The notes: a model not told the origin generated them from the sequence alone. Counted from the first letter of the stretch, positions 51,919 through 60,734 are shown. The stretch: 64,000 nucleotides of DNA from Pseudomonas kairouanensis (GCF_004682055.1 NZ_QUZU01000022.1:32914-96913); one strand, 5' to 3'. Made by a program: numbers and translations.

Positions 51919-53078
51919 GGCTGCACTGCCGCCAGTTGTTCCAGCAGGTAGCGTTCACCCACCTGCTGCAAGGCCTGGCGCCGGGCACGCACGGCCACCC
52001 AGTCGATAGGCGCATCGATCAGGCGCTGCACCTGGCCTGCATCGTCGGCCGGCAGGAAGCGCTGGGACAGTTCGAGTTTTTCCAGCAGGTTGCGCACACG
52101 GGCATTGAGCGAGGCTTTGTTGCCGGGCAGGCCTACCGCGATGAAGGGCTTTTCGAAAATGATCGCGAACACCGTGGCGTGAAACGAATTGGTCACCACG
52201 TAGGCCGATTCCTTGAGCAGCTTGAGCCAGTCCTGGGGCCCCACCTGCACGGTCTCGCCGATCTGCCGCCAGCGCCGGTGGGCGTTGTACGGCGACACAA
52301 TCGGCCCGGCCACCTGCCGGGACAATGCCTGGGCCACTTCCCGCACACCCACGCCGGTACGCAGCGCGTAGCAGAACACGTGGCCGATGCGGGTCTGGGT
52401 GGCGGTGGCAAGCAGCGCCGAATAATCGCGGTGCAACAGCGTCGGGTCGGGCACGCACTGGGCGGTGAGCCCCGAGACCTGCTGCACGATGCCCACCCCG
52501 CTCTCCTCGCGCACGCTGATGGCTGACAGCTGCTTGAGCAGGCCCTGGGCTTCGGCGTGGTAGTGGGGCTCCAGGTATTCCTTGCCAAAGCTGGCGGCGT
52601 AGGAAATACGCCGGGTCGCCTTGTCGCAGTCGAACGCCAGGAAGTACGCCGGGTCCAGGCCCGTCTGCCCCGAGGGGTTCCAGATCTGGTCACTGCCCGC
52701 CACCAGCAAGTGCTGGCCAGCCACCGCCTGCTTGAGCTGATGGGCATGGGCATAACGCGGCACCTGGATATTCAGGAAGCGCGTCTTGAACGCATGGAAC
52801 TGGCGCGACTGGGCATTGGGCCCTAGCACACGGGTTTTAAACGCCAACGCCTTGAGGTACAGCGCCTTGAGATTGGCCTTGAGCTGGCGCGGGTTGAACA
52901 GTTGCCGGATCTCGCTGCCATCCTCGACATAGGCCGGGTGGTAGTTGATCAGGCTCACCTGCAAGCCTTGCTGCTGCAGCCAGCGTTGCAAGGCATAGGC
53001 TTGCAGCACCGCGCCGAAGTTCTCGCTGAAGTGGTACGTCAGTATCCCGGCCCTGACGGGGCGTGCAGATGCGCTCAT
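51915..53078 (-). CDS. Polysaccharide pyruvyl transferase family protein
   Basis: 387 residues of the polysaccharide pyruvyl transferase superfamily. GILTYHFSENFGAVLQAYAL near 11 is the typical N-terminus, VAGSDQIWNPS near 129 the core motif, and VVTNSFHATVFAIIFEKPFI near 294 the C-terminal signature with the conserved His. It probably adds a ketal-linked pyruvate from phosphoenolpyruvate, giving the polymer a negative charge. ATGA overlaps with wzy and wcaF fix the start at 53078. Confidence 0.88.
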   Translation of the reverse strand: MSASARPVRAGILTYHFSENFGAVLQAYALQRWLQQQGLQVSLINYHPAYVEDGSEIRQLFNPRQLKANLKALYLKALAFKTRVLGPNAQSRQFHAFKTRFLNIQVPRYAHAHQLKQAVAGQHLLVAGSDQIWNPSGQTGLDPAYFLAFDCDKATRRISYAASFGKEYLEPHYHAEAQGLLKQLSAISVREESGVGIVQQVSGLTAQCVPDPTLLHRDYSALLATATQTRIGHVFCYALRTGVGVREVAQALSRQVAGPIVSPYNAHRRWRQIGETVQVGPQDWLKLLKESAYVVTNSFHATVFAIIFEKPFIAVGLPGNKASLNARVRNLLEKLELSQRFLPADDAGQVQRLIDAPIDWVAVRARRQALQQVGERYLLEQLAAVQP

Positions 53079-54250
53079 GATCCAGCCTGTTTTAACAAGT
53101 AATGGGGGTATACGGCCTGGCGCGCAGGCGCGGTTTTGTTGAGCAGGCCGATGATCATCGACCACACCAGCAAATAGCTGCCGTCGAAGGTGGTGAAGAA
53201 CTGGTAGCTGGTCTTGAACGAAAAGATCAGCAGAATCGCCACCACCGCCAGCGACACCGGCGTGCGCGGCAAGGTGCTGAACAGCAGGCAGAACAACGCC
53301 ACGCCCACCACCCCAAGCTTGGCGGTCACGCCCCAGTAGCCGTTCTCGATATCGAACTTGGAGTTCTCGAACCAGCGCTCGTCATTGGTGGGCACACCGG
53401 GGGTCAACTGCTTGGCCAGGCCATTGCCGAGGAACACCGTGGCCGGGTTCTCCAGGAAGGTTTCCTTGGCATGGGCGATCTCGAAGGCACGGGTCACGTC
53501 CTCGCCCTTTTCTTCGAACAGGTAGGTGGCAAAGCGCGACACCGCCAGGGGGCTGGCATAGAACGTCAAGGTGCCCAGGGCCGCGATGGCCACCACCAGC
53601 ACCCCCAGGGACTTGAGCTTGCGCTGGGTGATGGCCGACAACAGGATCATCACGGCCATGGCCGCCAGGATGGTCTTGGAACCGGCCGCCAGCAGCGTGA
53701 CGGCCAGGATCAGCATCAGGCCGATCTTGCGTTGGCAGCAGGCATAGAAAAACAACAGCACCGCCGAGCTGGTGGGGAACAGCATGATGCGCCCCACCTC
53801 GTCGCTGGACTTGGACGCCGCGTTGGTCAAATCGATGCCCACCCCGTACAGGCTGACCTGCAGCAACTGACCAAGGGCGAAGAGGTAGATGATCCGCTCG
53901 ATGATGCGTCGGTAGTTCGGGCTGTGGGCACGGGCGATCACTTCCACCTTGGCCATGACGTGGTGATAGCCGGCCAGCAGCAGCACAAAATAGAAAAACG
54001 GAATGCCCGAACGCAGGAACTGATACAGCGAAATCTTCGTGCCGCTGGTCAACAGCACCTGCAACACGCTGGCCCCTATGACCAGTGCCAACAACGCTGC
54101 CGCCCGCCTGAACCCGCGCAACGCATACAGCACAAACGGCGCCAACAGCAGCAGCGCCAGGGGTTGCGACAGGTTGTTGCTCAGCGCCAGGGGCAAGGCA
54201 AAAAACGTCAGTGGCAAATACAGGGTCAGGCGCGCCTGGGACAGCATCAT
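53075..54250 (-). CDS. Membrane protein, probable Wzy-type polysaccharide polymerase
   Basis: 391 residues, about ten to eleven hydrophobic segments and one large periplasmic loop (about 270-335, with LFEEKGEDVTRAFEIAH and NDERWFENSKFDIENGYWG). This is the O-antigen ligase/polymerase (Wzy) architecture. It would join repeat units on the periplasmic side. Its position next to wzx supports Wzy. Sequence identity is always low in this family, so the call rests on topology and context. Start at 54250 is set by ATGA overlap with wzx. Confidence 0.82.
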   Translation of the reverse strand: MMLSQARLTLYLPLTFFALPLALSNNLSQPLALLLLAPFVLYALRGFRRAAALLALVIGASVLQVLLTSGTKISLYQFLRSGIPFFYFVLLLAGYHHVMAKVEVIARAHSPNYRRIIERIIYLFALGQLLQVSLYGVGIDLTNAASKSSDEVGRIMLFPTSSAVLLFFYACCQRKIGLMLILAVTLLAAGSKTILAAMAVMILLSAITQRKLKSLGVLVVAIAALGTLTFYASPLAVSRFATYLFEEKGEDVTRAFEIAHAKETFLENPATVFLGNGLAKQLTPGVPTNDERWFENSKFDIENGYWGVTAKLGVVGVALFCLLFSTLPRTPVSLAVVAILLIFSFKTSYQFFTTFDGSYLLVWSMIIGLLNKTAPARQAVYPHYLLKQAGS

Positions 54251-55560
54251 GGCGTCACCTGCGCAGCGCGAAATACGCGCAGGTAAACCAGCACCACCAA
54301 CTCCGGCAACGACAACAGCAGCGAGGCGCCCAACAGCGGATCGATACGGTCCTTGCAGGCCAGCCACAGCAACAAGGCCGCCGCGCTGCTCAGGGCATAG
54401 AGCAACGAGGTGCGGGTATGGCGGTTGGTGGAAATCAGCATCGCCGCGAGGATGAACCACGCCACGTTGAGAATCGTATGGGAGCCGATCAGCGCCAGGG
54501 ACATGCGGTCAACCTGCACCAGGCCATGGCTCCACAGCAGGATCACCTGCGGACCGGCCCAGATACCGGCGGCGTACACCAGCACACACAGGCCCAGCAC
54601 CAGGGAACTGGCGCGCTGGGTGAAGCGCCGCGCTTCGTCGAACTGGCCGCGCCCGGCCAGCCGTGAAATCTCCGGCGTGAGGGCATTGCTGCAGGTAATA
54701 CCCAATTGAATGATCAGGCGCATCAGGGTGCGGGCCATGGTGTAGCCCACCACCACCGCGGGGCCGGCAATCTGGTTCAGCACCTGCAAGCCGCCCTGCA
54801 GGGTGGTCGCCTGGGCCAACGGGATGGCTGCACTGCCCACGGCCGGTTTCCAGATTCCACGGAACTCAGTCCAGGAAGCCGAGGCCAAGCCCAGCAATGG
54901 CCACGGCGATATGCGCCGCACAAACAGGGTCACCAGCACCAGGAACAGCACCTGGCTGAAGAACATGCCCTGGGCCAGTTGCAGTTCCGAGCCACCGAGC
55001 AGCAGCACGACGATGGACAGCACAATGTCCAGGGTCCGGCGGTTGGCCATGATAAAGACCCCGCCCACGGTGCGGTCGATGGTGCGAAACCAGGCATCAA
55101 TCGGCCCGCCCAGCAACCGCGTGCACAGGTAACCGGACATGAACAGCACCACCAGGCTGGCCTGCTCCGGTGCCAGGGTCTTGAGCTTGAGCAGGTCGAC
55201 CCAGTCGAGCCACTGGCCGAGGGTCAAGGCAAACAGCAACACCACCGCAACCACCGCCAAGGTAAAGGCCAAGGCGGTCTGCACACTGCGCCGCGCACCG
55301 GGCACATCGCCCTGGCTGGCGCGCAAGGTGGCGCTGGTGGCCGAGGCTTGAGCGACGCCCAGGTCCAGCAGGCTGAGCATCGACGGAATCCCGGTAAGCA
55401 CCAGCCAATCGGCATAGCGCCCGGTGCCCCACGCATGCAGGAAAAACGGCACCAGCACCAGTTGCGCCGCCAGGGTCACCAGCTGGGTGTAGCCATAGCT
55501 GAGGACGTTGAGGCGAAAACGTCGCGACAACGAACGGGGAATTTCAAGCACCTTATCCAT
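54247..55560 (-). CDS. wzx: Polysaccharide flippase, Wzx-like
   Basis: 437 residues with 12 or so membrane helices and the MATE/PST-type pattern (LVTLAAQLVLVPFFLHAWGT near 27, YADWLVLTGIPSMLSLLDLG near 50). It flips the undecaprenyl-linked repeat unit across the inner membrane. Six bases after the wzc stop. Confidence 0.88.
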   Translation of the reverse strand: MDKVLEIPRSLSRRFRLNVLSYGYTQLVTLAAQLVLVPFFLHAWGTGRYADWLVLTGIPSMLSLLDLGVAQASATSATLRASQGDVPGARRSVQTALAFTLAVVAVVLLFALTLGQWLDWVDLLKLKTLAPEQASLVVLFMSGYLCTRLLGGPIDAWFRTIDRTVGGVFIMANRRTLDIVLSIVVLLLGGSELQLAQGMFFSQVLFLVLVTLFVRRISPWPLLGLASASWTEFRGIWKPAVGSAAIPLAQATTLQGGLQVLNQIAGPAVVVGYTMARTLMRLIIQLGITCSNALTPEISRLAGRGQFDEARRFTQRASSLVLGLCVLVYAAGIWAGPQVILLWSHGLVQVDRMSLALIGSHTILNVAWFILAAMLISTNRHTRTSLLYALSSAAALLLWLACKDRIDPLLGASLLLSLPELVVLVYLRVFRAAQVTP

Positions 55561-55566
55561 GGCGCA

Positions 55567-57786
55567 TCACGCCTTGTCGGACTGATAGGCGTAGCTGTAG
55601 TAGCCGTAGTCGCCATAGCCATAACTGGCGGAGCGGCGTTTTTCCACGCCGTTGAAGATCGCGCCCTTGATGTCGATGCCGTTCTGGTGGAAGCGGCGCA
55701 GGGTCAGCTCGATTTCCTTGGCCGAGTTCACCCCGAAGCGCGTGACCATCAGGCTGGTGCCGGCCTGGCGCCCGACGATCGCCGCATCGGTCACCGCCAG
55801 CAACGGCGGCGTGTCGATGATCACCAGGTCGTAGCGCTCGCTGACCTGGGCCAGCAGCGTGGCGAAATTAGGGTGCATCAACAGTTCCGAGGGGTTCGGC
55901 GGGATCTGGCCTCGGCCGATAAAGTCGAAGCGTTCAACGCCGGTGGAGTGGATCGCCGCGTCCAGATCGCAGCGCTGTACCAGCAGGTCGGATAGCCCTG
56001 TCTCGACGGCCTTGCCGAGCATTTTGTGCAGATAGCCTTTGCGCATGTCGGCATCGACCAACAGCACCCGCTGGCCCGACTGCGCCACGATGGCCGCCAG
56101 GTTGGCGGAGACGAAGGTCTTGCCCACCTCGGGACTGGGCCCGGTGATCATCAGCCGGTTGTTCCTGGCTTCAAGCATGGCGAAATGCAGGCTGGTGCGC
56201 AGGCTGCGCATGGCTTCCATAACCAGGTCGTGGGGATGGTTCAGCGCCAACAACGGCGGCGTGCCGGACGGCTGCTTGGAAGCGTTGGCCTCCTCGGCTT
56301 TTTGCAAGGGGCTGAACGGAATCGAGGCGTATACCGGCAACCCGAGCTTCTCGATGTCATCCGGGCTTTCCAGGCCACGGTTGAGCAGGTTGCGCACCAG
56401 CACCAGGCCTACCGACAACATGCCACCGAGCACCATCGCCAACAGCACCACGATGAGTTTGCGCGGTGCCACCGGTTTGGCCAGGTTGGCGTCGGCGCTG
56501 TCGATCAGGCGCACATTGCCCACGGTGCCGGCGCGCATCACGTCCAGCTCCTGGGAACGGTTGAGCAACTGGGTGTAGATCTCGGTGCCCACTTGCACGT
56601 CGCGGGTCAGGCTGAGCAGTTCCTGTTGAGTGGTGGGCAGGCCTTCGACGCGCTTGGTCATCTGCGCCTGCTTGGCATTGAGTTCGGCGAGCTTGGCGAC
56701 CAGGGCGCGATATGCCGGGTGCTGGGGCGTGAACTTGCGGTCCATCTCGGCCTGTTGCAGCTTGAGTTCGGAGATGCCGGTGTCCAGGGCCACCACCTGG
56801 TCAAGCACGGCCTTGGCTTCCAGGCTGATGTCGATGGATTTGCTGCGGGTTTGAAAGCGATTCAGGGCGTTCTCGGCCTTTTCCAGGTCGCGACGTACCT
56901 GGGGCAATTGGTCGTTGAGAAACGACAGGCTCTGGGCGGCCTCGGCCGAGGTGCGGTCGACGTTCTGCTTCACATACAGGTTGGAGATTTCATTGAGGGT
57001 GCGGATCGCCAAGGCCGGACGCGTGCTTTCCAGGGTCAGGCTGATGATTCCGGACTCCTTGCCCCGCTCGATCACGGTGAGCAGGTCCTGGTAGTCGGCC
57101 ACGGCATCCAGGCGGGCCTTGCGCACGATCTTGAAGTGCGCACCGGGGTTGGCGCGCAAATGCTTCACCAGCACCTCTACGCCCTCGGCGGCGAACGGCT
57201 CGCCCACGCGGCCGGCGGCAATCTGGCGGCCATCTTCATCGAACAGGCTGTAGGCCTGGGCCTCGCCCGCCACCAATACCAGGGTGGTGCCCAGCAGTGC
57301 ATTGGGCAGGTTCAAGACGCTGAGCTCAAGCTGCTCGCCGCCCGCCGAATAGCGGCTCAAACCCAATAGCGGCGGCGCAATGTCGCCCTTTTGCTGCGGC
57401 ACATAACGGCGCGCAAGAAAACCGCCAATCAACGGAAAATGCTGGGGCGTGATGGTGATATCCAGCGCCAGGGTGTCCACGGTCTTGCCGATGATGGTGC
57501 GCGACTTGATCAACTCGATCTCGGTCACCGCTGGCGATTCCTTGCCCAGCAGGCTGCTGACATCGGAGAAGCCGAGCATGTCGTTTTTCTTCGGTTCAAC
57601 CTGGATCAACGCGTTCGCCTGGAACACTGGCGCCGCCAGGACCGCGTAGGCCGCACCGACCAACATGCAGGTGCCGGTGATGCCCGCGATCAACCATTTG
57701 TGATCGATCAGGGTGCCGAGCATGCCGAGCACATCGATCTCGTCACGGTGGGGACTGTCCGGGGGAGCGTTCTGGGGTGAATACAT
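55567..57786 (-). CDS. wzc: Polysaccharide copolymerase and tyrosine autokinase, Wzc
   Basis: 739 residues. An N-terminal Wzz domain has a membrane helix (WLIAGITGTCMLVGAAYAVL near 30-50), a long periplasmic coiled region (about 200-425), a second helix near 445, and a C-terminal BY-kinase. Walker A is GPSPEVGKT near 555, Walker A' VLLVDADMRKG near 581, Walker B LVIIDTPPLLA near 660. The tail has seven tyrosines in YGYGDYGYYSYAY for autophosphorylation. It controls chain length with Wza and is dephosphorylated by Wzb, encoded 40 bases upstream. ATG at 57786 is preferred over one 27 bases upstream, which lacks a ribosome site, but this is not certain. Confidence 0.94.
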   Translation of the reverse strand: MYSPQNAPPDSPHRDEIDVLGMLGTLIDHKWLIAGITGTCMLVGAAYAVLAAPVFQANALIQVEPKKNDMLGFSDVSSLLGKESPAVTEIELIKSRTIIGKTVDTLALDITITPQHFPLIGGFLARRYVPQQKGDIAPPLLGLSRYSAGGEQLELSVLNLPNALLGTTLVLVAGEAQAYSLFDEDGRQIAAGRVGEPFAAEGVEVLVKHLRANPGAHFKIVRKARLDAVADYQDLLTVIERGKESGIISLTLESTRPALAIRTLNEISNLYVKQNVDRTSAEAAQSLSFLNDQLPQVRRDLEKAENALNRFQTRSKSIDISLEAKAVLDQVVALDTGISELKLQQAEMDRKFTPQHPAYRALVAKLAELNAKQAQMTKRVEGLPTTQQELLSLTRDVQVGTEIYTQLLNRSQELDVMRAGTVGNVRLIDSADANLAKPVAPRKLIVVLLAMVLGGMLSVGLVLVRNLLNRGLESPDDIEKLGLPVYASIPFSPLQKAEEANASKQPSGTPPLLALNHPHDLVMEAMRSLRTSLHFAMLEARNNRLMITGPSPEVGKTFVSANLAAIVAQSGQRVLLVDADMRKGYLHKMLGKAVETGLSDLLVQRCDLDAAIHSTGVERFDFIGRGQIPPNPSELLMHPNFATLLAQVSERYDLVIIDTPPLLAVTDAAIVGRQAGTSLMVTRFGVNSAKEIELTLRRFHQNGIDIKGAIFNGVEKRRSASYGYGDYGYYSYAYQSDKA

Positions 57787-57826
57787 AAATCGCGTCTTCT
57801 TCCTTGCAATCATTTAAAGAAGGGCG

Positions 57827-58267
57827 TCAGCGCGCCAGGCGCTGGGCCCAGGCCTGGGCGGCCTGTTCGATCAAGGCATAGGCCTGCACAAAAGCAGGCT
57901 TGCCCTGGCGATAGGGGTCGGTGATTTCGCGGTCGTGCTGCCATTTGCCGAGCAGGAACACCTTGCCCCGCGCTTCGGGGGCCAGGTTGAGCACGCCGTC
58001 GATGTGCCGTTGTTCCATCACCAGGATCAGGTCGGCGGCGCTCACGGCCTCGACGCTCAGCTGCCGCGCCTTGTGCGCTTGGGGCACATGCCCGTGCTCC
58101 TGCAACACCTGCCCCGCCAGCGGCTCCAGTGGATGGTCGCGCAAGGCCGCAAGGCCTGCGGAACTCACCGAAATCCCGACAGGCGCCAACGCGGCGCCCA
58201 GCAACTGTTGCGCCGTGGGGCTGCGGCAAATGTTGCCGATGCACACAATCAGTATGTTTTTGAACAA
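57827..58267 (-). CDS. wzb: Low-molecular-weight protein-tyrosine phosphatase, Wzb (TTG start)
   Basis: 146 residues. The P-loop CIGNICRSP (Cys-x5-Arg) lies at about residues 9-17 and the general-acid region is ITDPYRQGK near 115. It removes phosphate from the Wzc tyrosine tail. I place the start at a TTG at 58267, because GGGAGG lies 5 bases upstream and the family N-terminus MFKNILIVCIGN then follows. An upstream in-frame ATG would add eight atypical residues. It is the first gene of the minus-strand locus; the 230 bp AT-rich gap upstream should contain its promoter. Confidence 0.92.
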   Translation of the reverse strand: MFKNILIVCIGNICRSPTAQQLLGAALAPVGISVSSAGLAALRDHPLEPLAGQVLQEHGHVPQAHKARQLSVEAVSAADLILVMEQRHIDGVLNLAPEARGKVFLLGKWQHDREITDPYRQGKPAFVQAYALIEQAAQAWAQRLAR

Positions 58268-58497
58268 GGCAACCTCCCACGCACCGCACACTTATTCTTC
58301 GGCAAAAGGGACAGCCTTATTAAATAGCGAGCAACTAACGACGGACTAATTATGGTCATATGCAATCAACTGCGACCATCTATCGCGCAAGACAAAAAAT
58401 AACAATATCGGCACTCACCGACTAAAAATAACATTCCAGTACTTTTTCACCTTCGCATAATAAAGTGCCCTTCAACTGCAACTGCAAGGGGATGGCC
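58268..58497. promoter_or_regulatory. Divergent promoter region of the polysaccharide locus
   Basis: A 230 bp gap between wzb (minus) and the small PMM-domain-like gene (plus), much richer in A and T than the genes around it. It should hold both promoters and binding sites for capsule regulators. I found no clear sigma-54, AlgU or Pho motif in it. Confidence 0.55.
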
Positions 58498-58806
58498 ATG
58501 AACACTTCAAAGTTATTGGTAGAGCGTATTGGCCTTTTTCCTTCTTCGGGAAATATTCATGTCGAGGTGAATAATTCGAGCCGTGTGGTCGAGCGCATGC
58601 AGGTGTTGTATGCCGACAACTCCCTGGACAGCGACGAGTCTGGCGCCGGGCTGTCGATGGTGTTTGCCGATTGGCGCTTCAAATTGCAGGTGAGCGACCC
58701 GTTGTCGGTGTGCCTGTGTGTGGAAAGCCGTGGCGACAGCCGGTTCATGCAGGCCAAGACCGCAGAACTGCTGGCGAACATCTGCGGCCACGAGGAACGC
58801 CCATGA
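58498..58806 (+). CDS. Small protein resembling an isolated C-terminal domain of phosphomannomutase
   Basis: 102 residues. MVFADWRF (54-61) and VCLCVESRGDSRFMQAKTAE (71-90) match, by recall, the last domain of ManB/CpsG phosphomannomutases, and the preceding FPSSGNIHVEV also fits. In true mutases a phosphate-binding SNTEP loop lies between these blocks; here it is replaced by VSDPLS, one residue shorter. No catalytic domains are present, so it is not an enzyme by itself. AAGGGGATGG forms the ribosome site and includes a GGA that an RsmA/CsrA protein could cover. It is divergent from wzb and coupled by ATGA to the next gene. A regulatory or sensing role for polymer synthesis is inferred. Confidence 0.75.
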   Translation: MNTSKLLVERIGLFPSSGNIHVEVNNSSRVVERMQVLYADNSLDSDESGAGLSMVFADWRFKLQVSDPLSVCLCVESRGDSRFMQAKTAELLANICGHEERP

Positions 58807-59135
58807 GCCTGCTGGGTGATTGGCGGCGCGGTTATGCGCTGAGGAAACTCACGGGGATCTTCGAAGGCTTCGGCGAACCGCCCCAGGGCGAGCAGTACCA
58901 GCGCAACACCCGGGCCATCGGCCACTGGCTGGACCACCTGCGCACCAGCTCGCCCCTGGACATTACCCACGCACTGCTCAAGCAGATGAAGGACGCCAGG
59001 CGCCGGGGCGACGTGCAGCGCTTCAATGCCCAGACGGTATTGCTGGAATTGATGGTGGACAGCAACCTGGCCCTGGACCTGGCGACTTACTCGGCCTTCG
59101 TGTGCGCCGTGTCCAGGCGCCAGGCCGGTTCCTGA
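58803..59135 (+). CDS. Small helical protein of unknown function, coupled to the PMM-domain-like gene
   Basis: 110 residues, mostly helical by composition, with a basic N-terminus (LGDWRRGYALRKLTGIFEGF) and no signal peptide or membrane segment. I recognise no domain. Its start overlaps the stop of the preceding gene by ATGA, so the two are made together. The 3' end overlaps the convergent PAP2-like gene by 49 bp. Position next to wzb suggests a link to exopolysaccharide control. Confidence 0.7.
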   Translation: MSLLGDWRRGYALRKLTGIFEGFGEPPQGEQYQRNTRAIGHWLDHLRTSSPLDITHALLKQMKDARRRGDVQRFNAQTVLLELMVDSNLALDLATYSAFVCAVSRRQAGS

Positions 59136-59707
59136 TGGGCCTGCTCGGCGCCCGACAGGCTGATGGCCACGCGGTTGAGCAGCAATTCGGCGTTGTACTT
59201 GGGCACCAGGGCGCATAACAGCAACAGCACCAGGCCACCGCCGATAAACCGAGGCGCCACTTGGACCTCGGTGTTTTCTATACGCCAAAGAAACACAACA
59301 GCCGCAGCCGCGCCCAACGTGGCGCCGGCCAAGGCTTCATTCAACGGATGGATATAAGGCGCGACGCAATACGCGCTGAACCAGGCACTGACCAACAACC
59401 CGGCCGCTGCCGCCGGCCAACGCCACATTGGATTGAACTGGCGCGCCACCAGGCTCGCCGTCACCGTGACCATCAGGCAGGTGTTCATGGCATGCCCACT
59501 TAATACCGCAATGTCCAAGTGCTGAAAGGACACACCCCAGCCTTTGAATAACAACTTACTGGCGGCCACCAGCGAATACGTTATCCCCACTGTTATTACC
59601 CAGGCCCGAAGTGCCCAGGGATTGGAATAACGCAACCACACGGCAATCATCAGTGCGGCCGGAATCATCACGGTAATACCGCCATACTGTGCAAGTTCTG
59701 CCCGCAT
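59087..59707 (-). CDS. Membrane protein, degenerate PAP2-phosphatase-like
   Basis: 206 residues with about six membrane helices. VLSGHAMNT near 70 matches the PSGH block of PAP2 phosphatases and HPLNEALAG near 119 matches their HxxxDxLAG block with Asp replaced by Glu. The Arg residues of the other two motifs are missing. If active, it might hydrolyse a lipid pyrophosphate such as undecaprenyl diphosphate, useful next to a Wzx/Wzy locus; it may also have lost catalysis. ATG at 59707 is chosen because the longer frame adds an untypical hydrophilic leader. The 238 bp gap to its right holds its promoter region and a REPIN. Confidence 0.65.
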   Translation of the reverse strand: MRAELAQYGGITVMIPAALMIAVWLRYSNPWALRAWVITVGITYSLVAASKLLFKGWGVSFQHLDIAVLSGHAMNTCLMVTVTASLVARQFNPMWRWPAAAAGLLVSAWFSAYCVAPYIHPLNEALAGATLGAAAAVVFLWRIENTEVQVAPRFIGGGLVLLLLCALVPKYNAELLLNRVAISLSGAEQAHQEPAWRLDTAHTKAE

Positions 59708-59814
59708 TATTGCCAACCTGACAAACCCATATCGGCGCCCATCAGACCCTAGTGCCGGGGAAATTACAACGTTATCCAAAGTCAGGCTTTTTAACTGATA
59801 CACACAGATCAAAC

Positions 59815-59911
59815 TGTGAGAGCGGCGGTGCGACTTGCTCGCGACGGCGGTGTGTCAGTCAACTGATTCACTCACTGATACACCGCATTCGCGAGCAAGC
59901 ACGCTCCCACA
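59815..59911. repeat. REPIN-like inverted pair, partly decayed
   Basis: Right arm ATTCGCGAGCAAGCACGCTC and left arm GAGAGCGGCGGTGCGACTTG, the latter with the CGGTGCGAC variant also seen at 23040. It lies between the PAP2-like gene and the right-hand transporter operon. Confidence 0.75.
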
Positions 59912-59945
59912 TTTTGAGCGGGGTACACCCGCAGACACCCGTTAG

Positions 59946-60734
59946 CTACCAACTCGCTCCCAACCCCAACAACCCCAATATCTGCCGCCGCAGCTCCACC
60001 AGATACGGATCATCCCGATGCCGCGGGTACGGCCGCTCAATCGTCAGTTGCGCCTGGATCCGCGCGGGCCGGTCACTGAACACAATCACCCGATTGGCCA
60101 GCAGCAGGGCCTCCTCCACGTCATGGGTCACCAACAACGCCGTATACCCCTGGCGCTGCCACAACTCAATCAATTCCTTTTGCATGGTGATCCGCGTCAG
60201 CGAGTCCAGCTTGCCCAACGGCTCATCCAAAATCAGCAAGCGCGGTTGATTGACCAACGCCCGGGCCAGCGCCACACGTTGGGCCATGCCACCCGACAAC
60301 TGCCGGGGATATGCCCGGGCAAATTGGCTGAGGCCGACTTTCGCCAAGGCCTCATCGACCTTGCCTGCGTGGGTCTTGAGCAGGCCCTGGGCTTCCAGGC
60401 CCAGTGCAACGTTGTCCCACACCCGGCGCCATGGATACAGCGTGGGGTCCTGGAACACCACCACACGGCTTGGGTCCGGCCCGGTGACTGCCTCACCATC
60501 GGCCAGCAAACGCCCGGAATCCGCCGGTTCCAGGCCGGCCACCAAGCGCAGCAACGTGGATTTGCCGCACCCCGAAGGCCCCAACAAGGCCACAAACTCA
60601 CCCGGTGCCACGTCCAGCGACACCCGCTCCAACACCGGTAGGTGCGTGCCATCCAGGGCAAAGCCATGGCTCAGGTTTTCGATGCGCAGCGCCAACCCTG
60701 TGGACGCCGATACAGCCTTTGGGAGGGCTACCAT
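59946..60734 (-). CDS. ABC transporter ATPase, sulfonate/taurine type (second system)
   Basis: 262 residues. Walker A GPSGCGKST near 55, signature LSGGMAQRVALARAL near 140, Walker B LLILDEPLGKLD near 160. AAGGAG seven bases before the ATG supports the start, which overlaps the permease end by 7 bases. It energises the importer encoded by the next two genes. The protein is of the same subfamily as the ATPase at 759-1547, so the window carries two related transporters 58 kb apart. Confidence 0.9.
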   Translation of the reverse strand: MVALPKAVSASTGLALRIENLSHGFALDGTHLPVLERVSLDVAPGEFVALLGPSGCGKSTLLRLVAGLEPADSGRLLADGEAVTGPDPSRVVVFQDPTLYPWRRVWDNVALGLEAQGLLKTHAGKVDEALAKVGLSQFARAYPRQLSGGMAQRVALARALVNQPRLLILDEPLGKLDSLTRITMQKELIELWQRQGYTALLVTHDVEEALLLANRVIVFSDRPARIQAQLTIERPYPRHRDDPYLVELRRQILGLLGLGASW

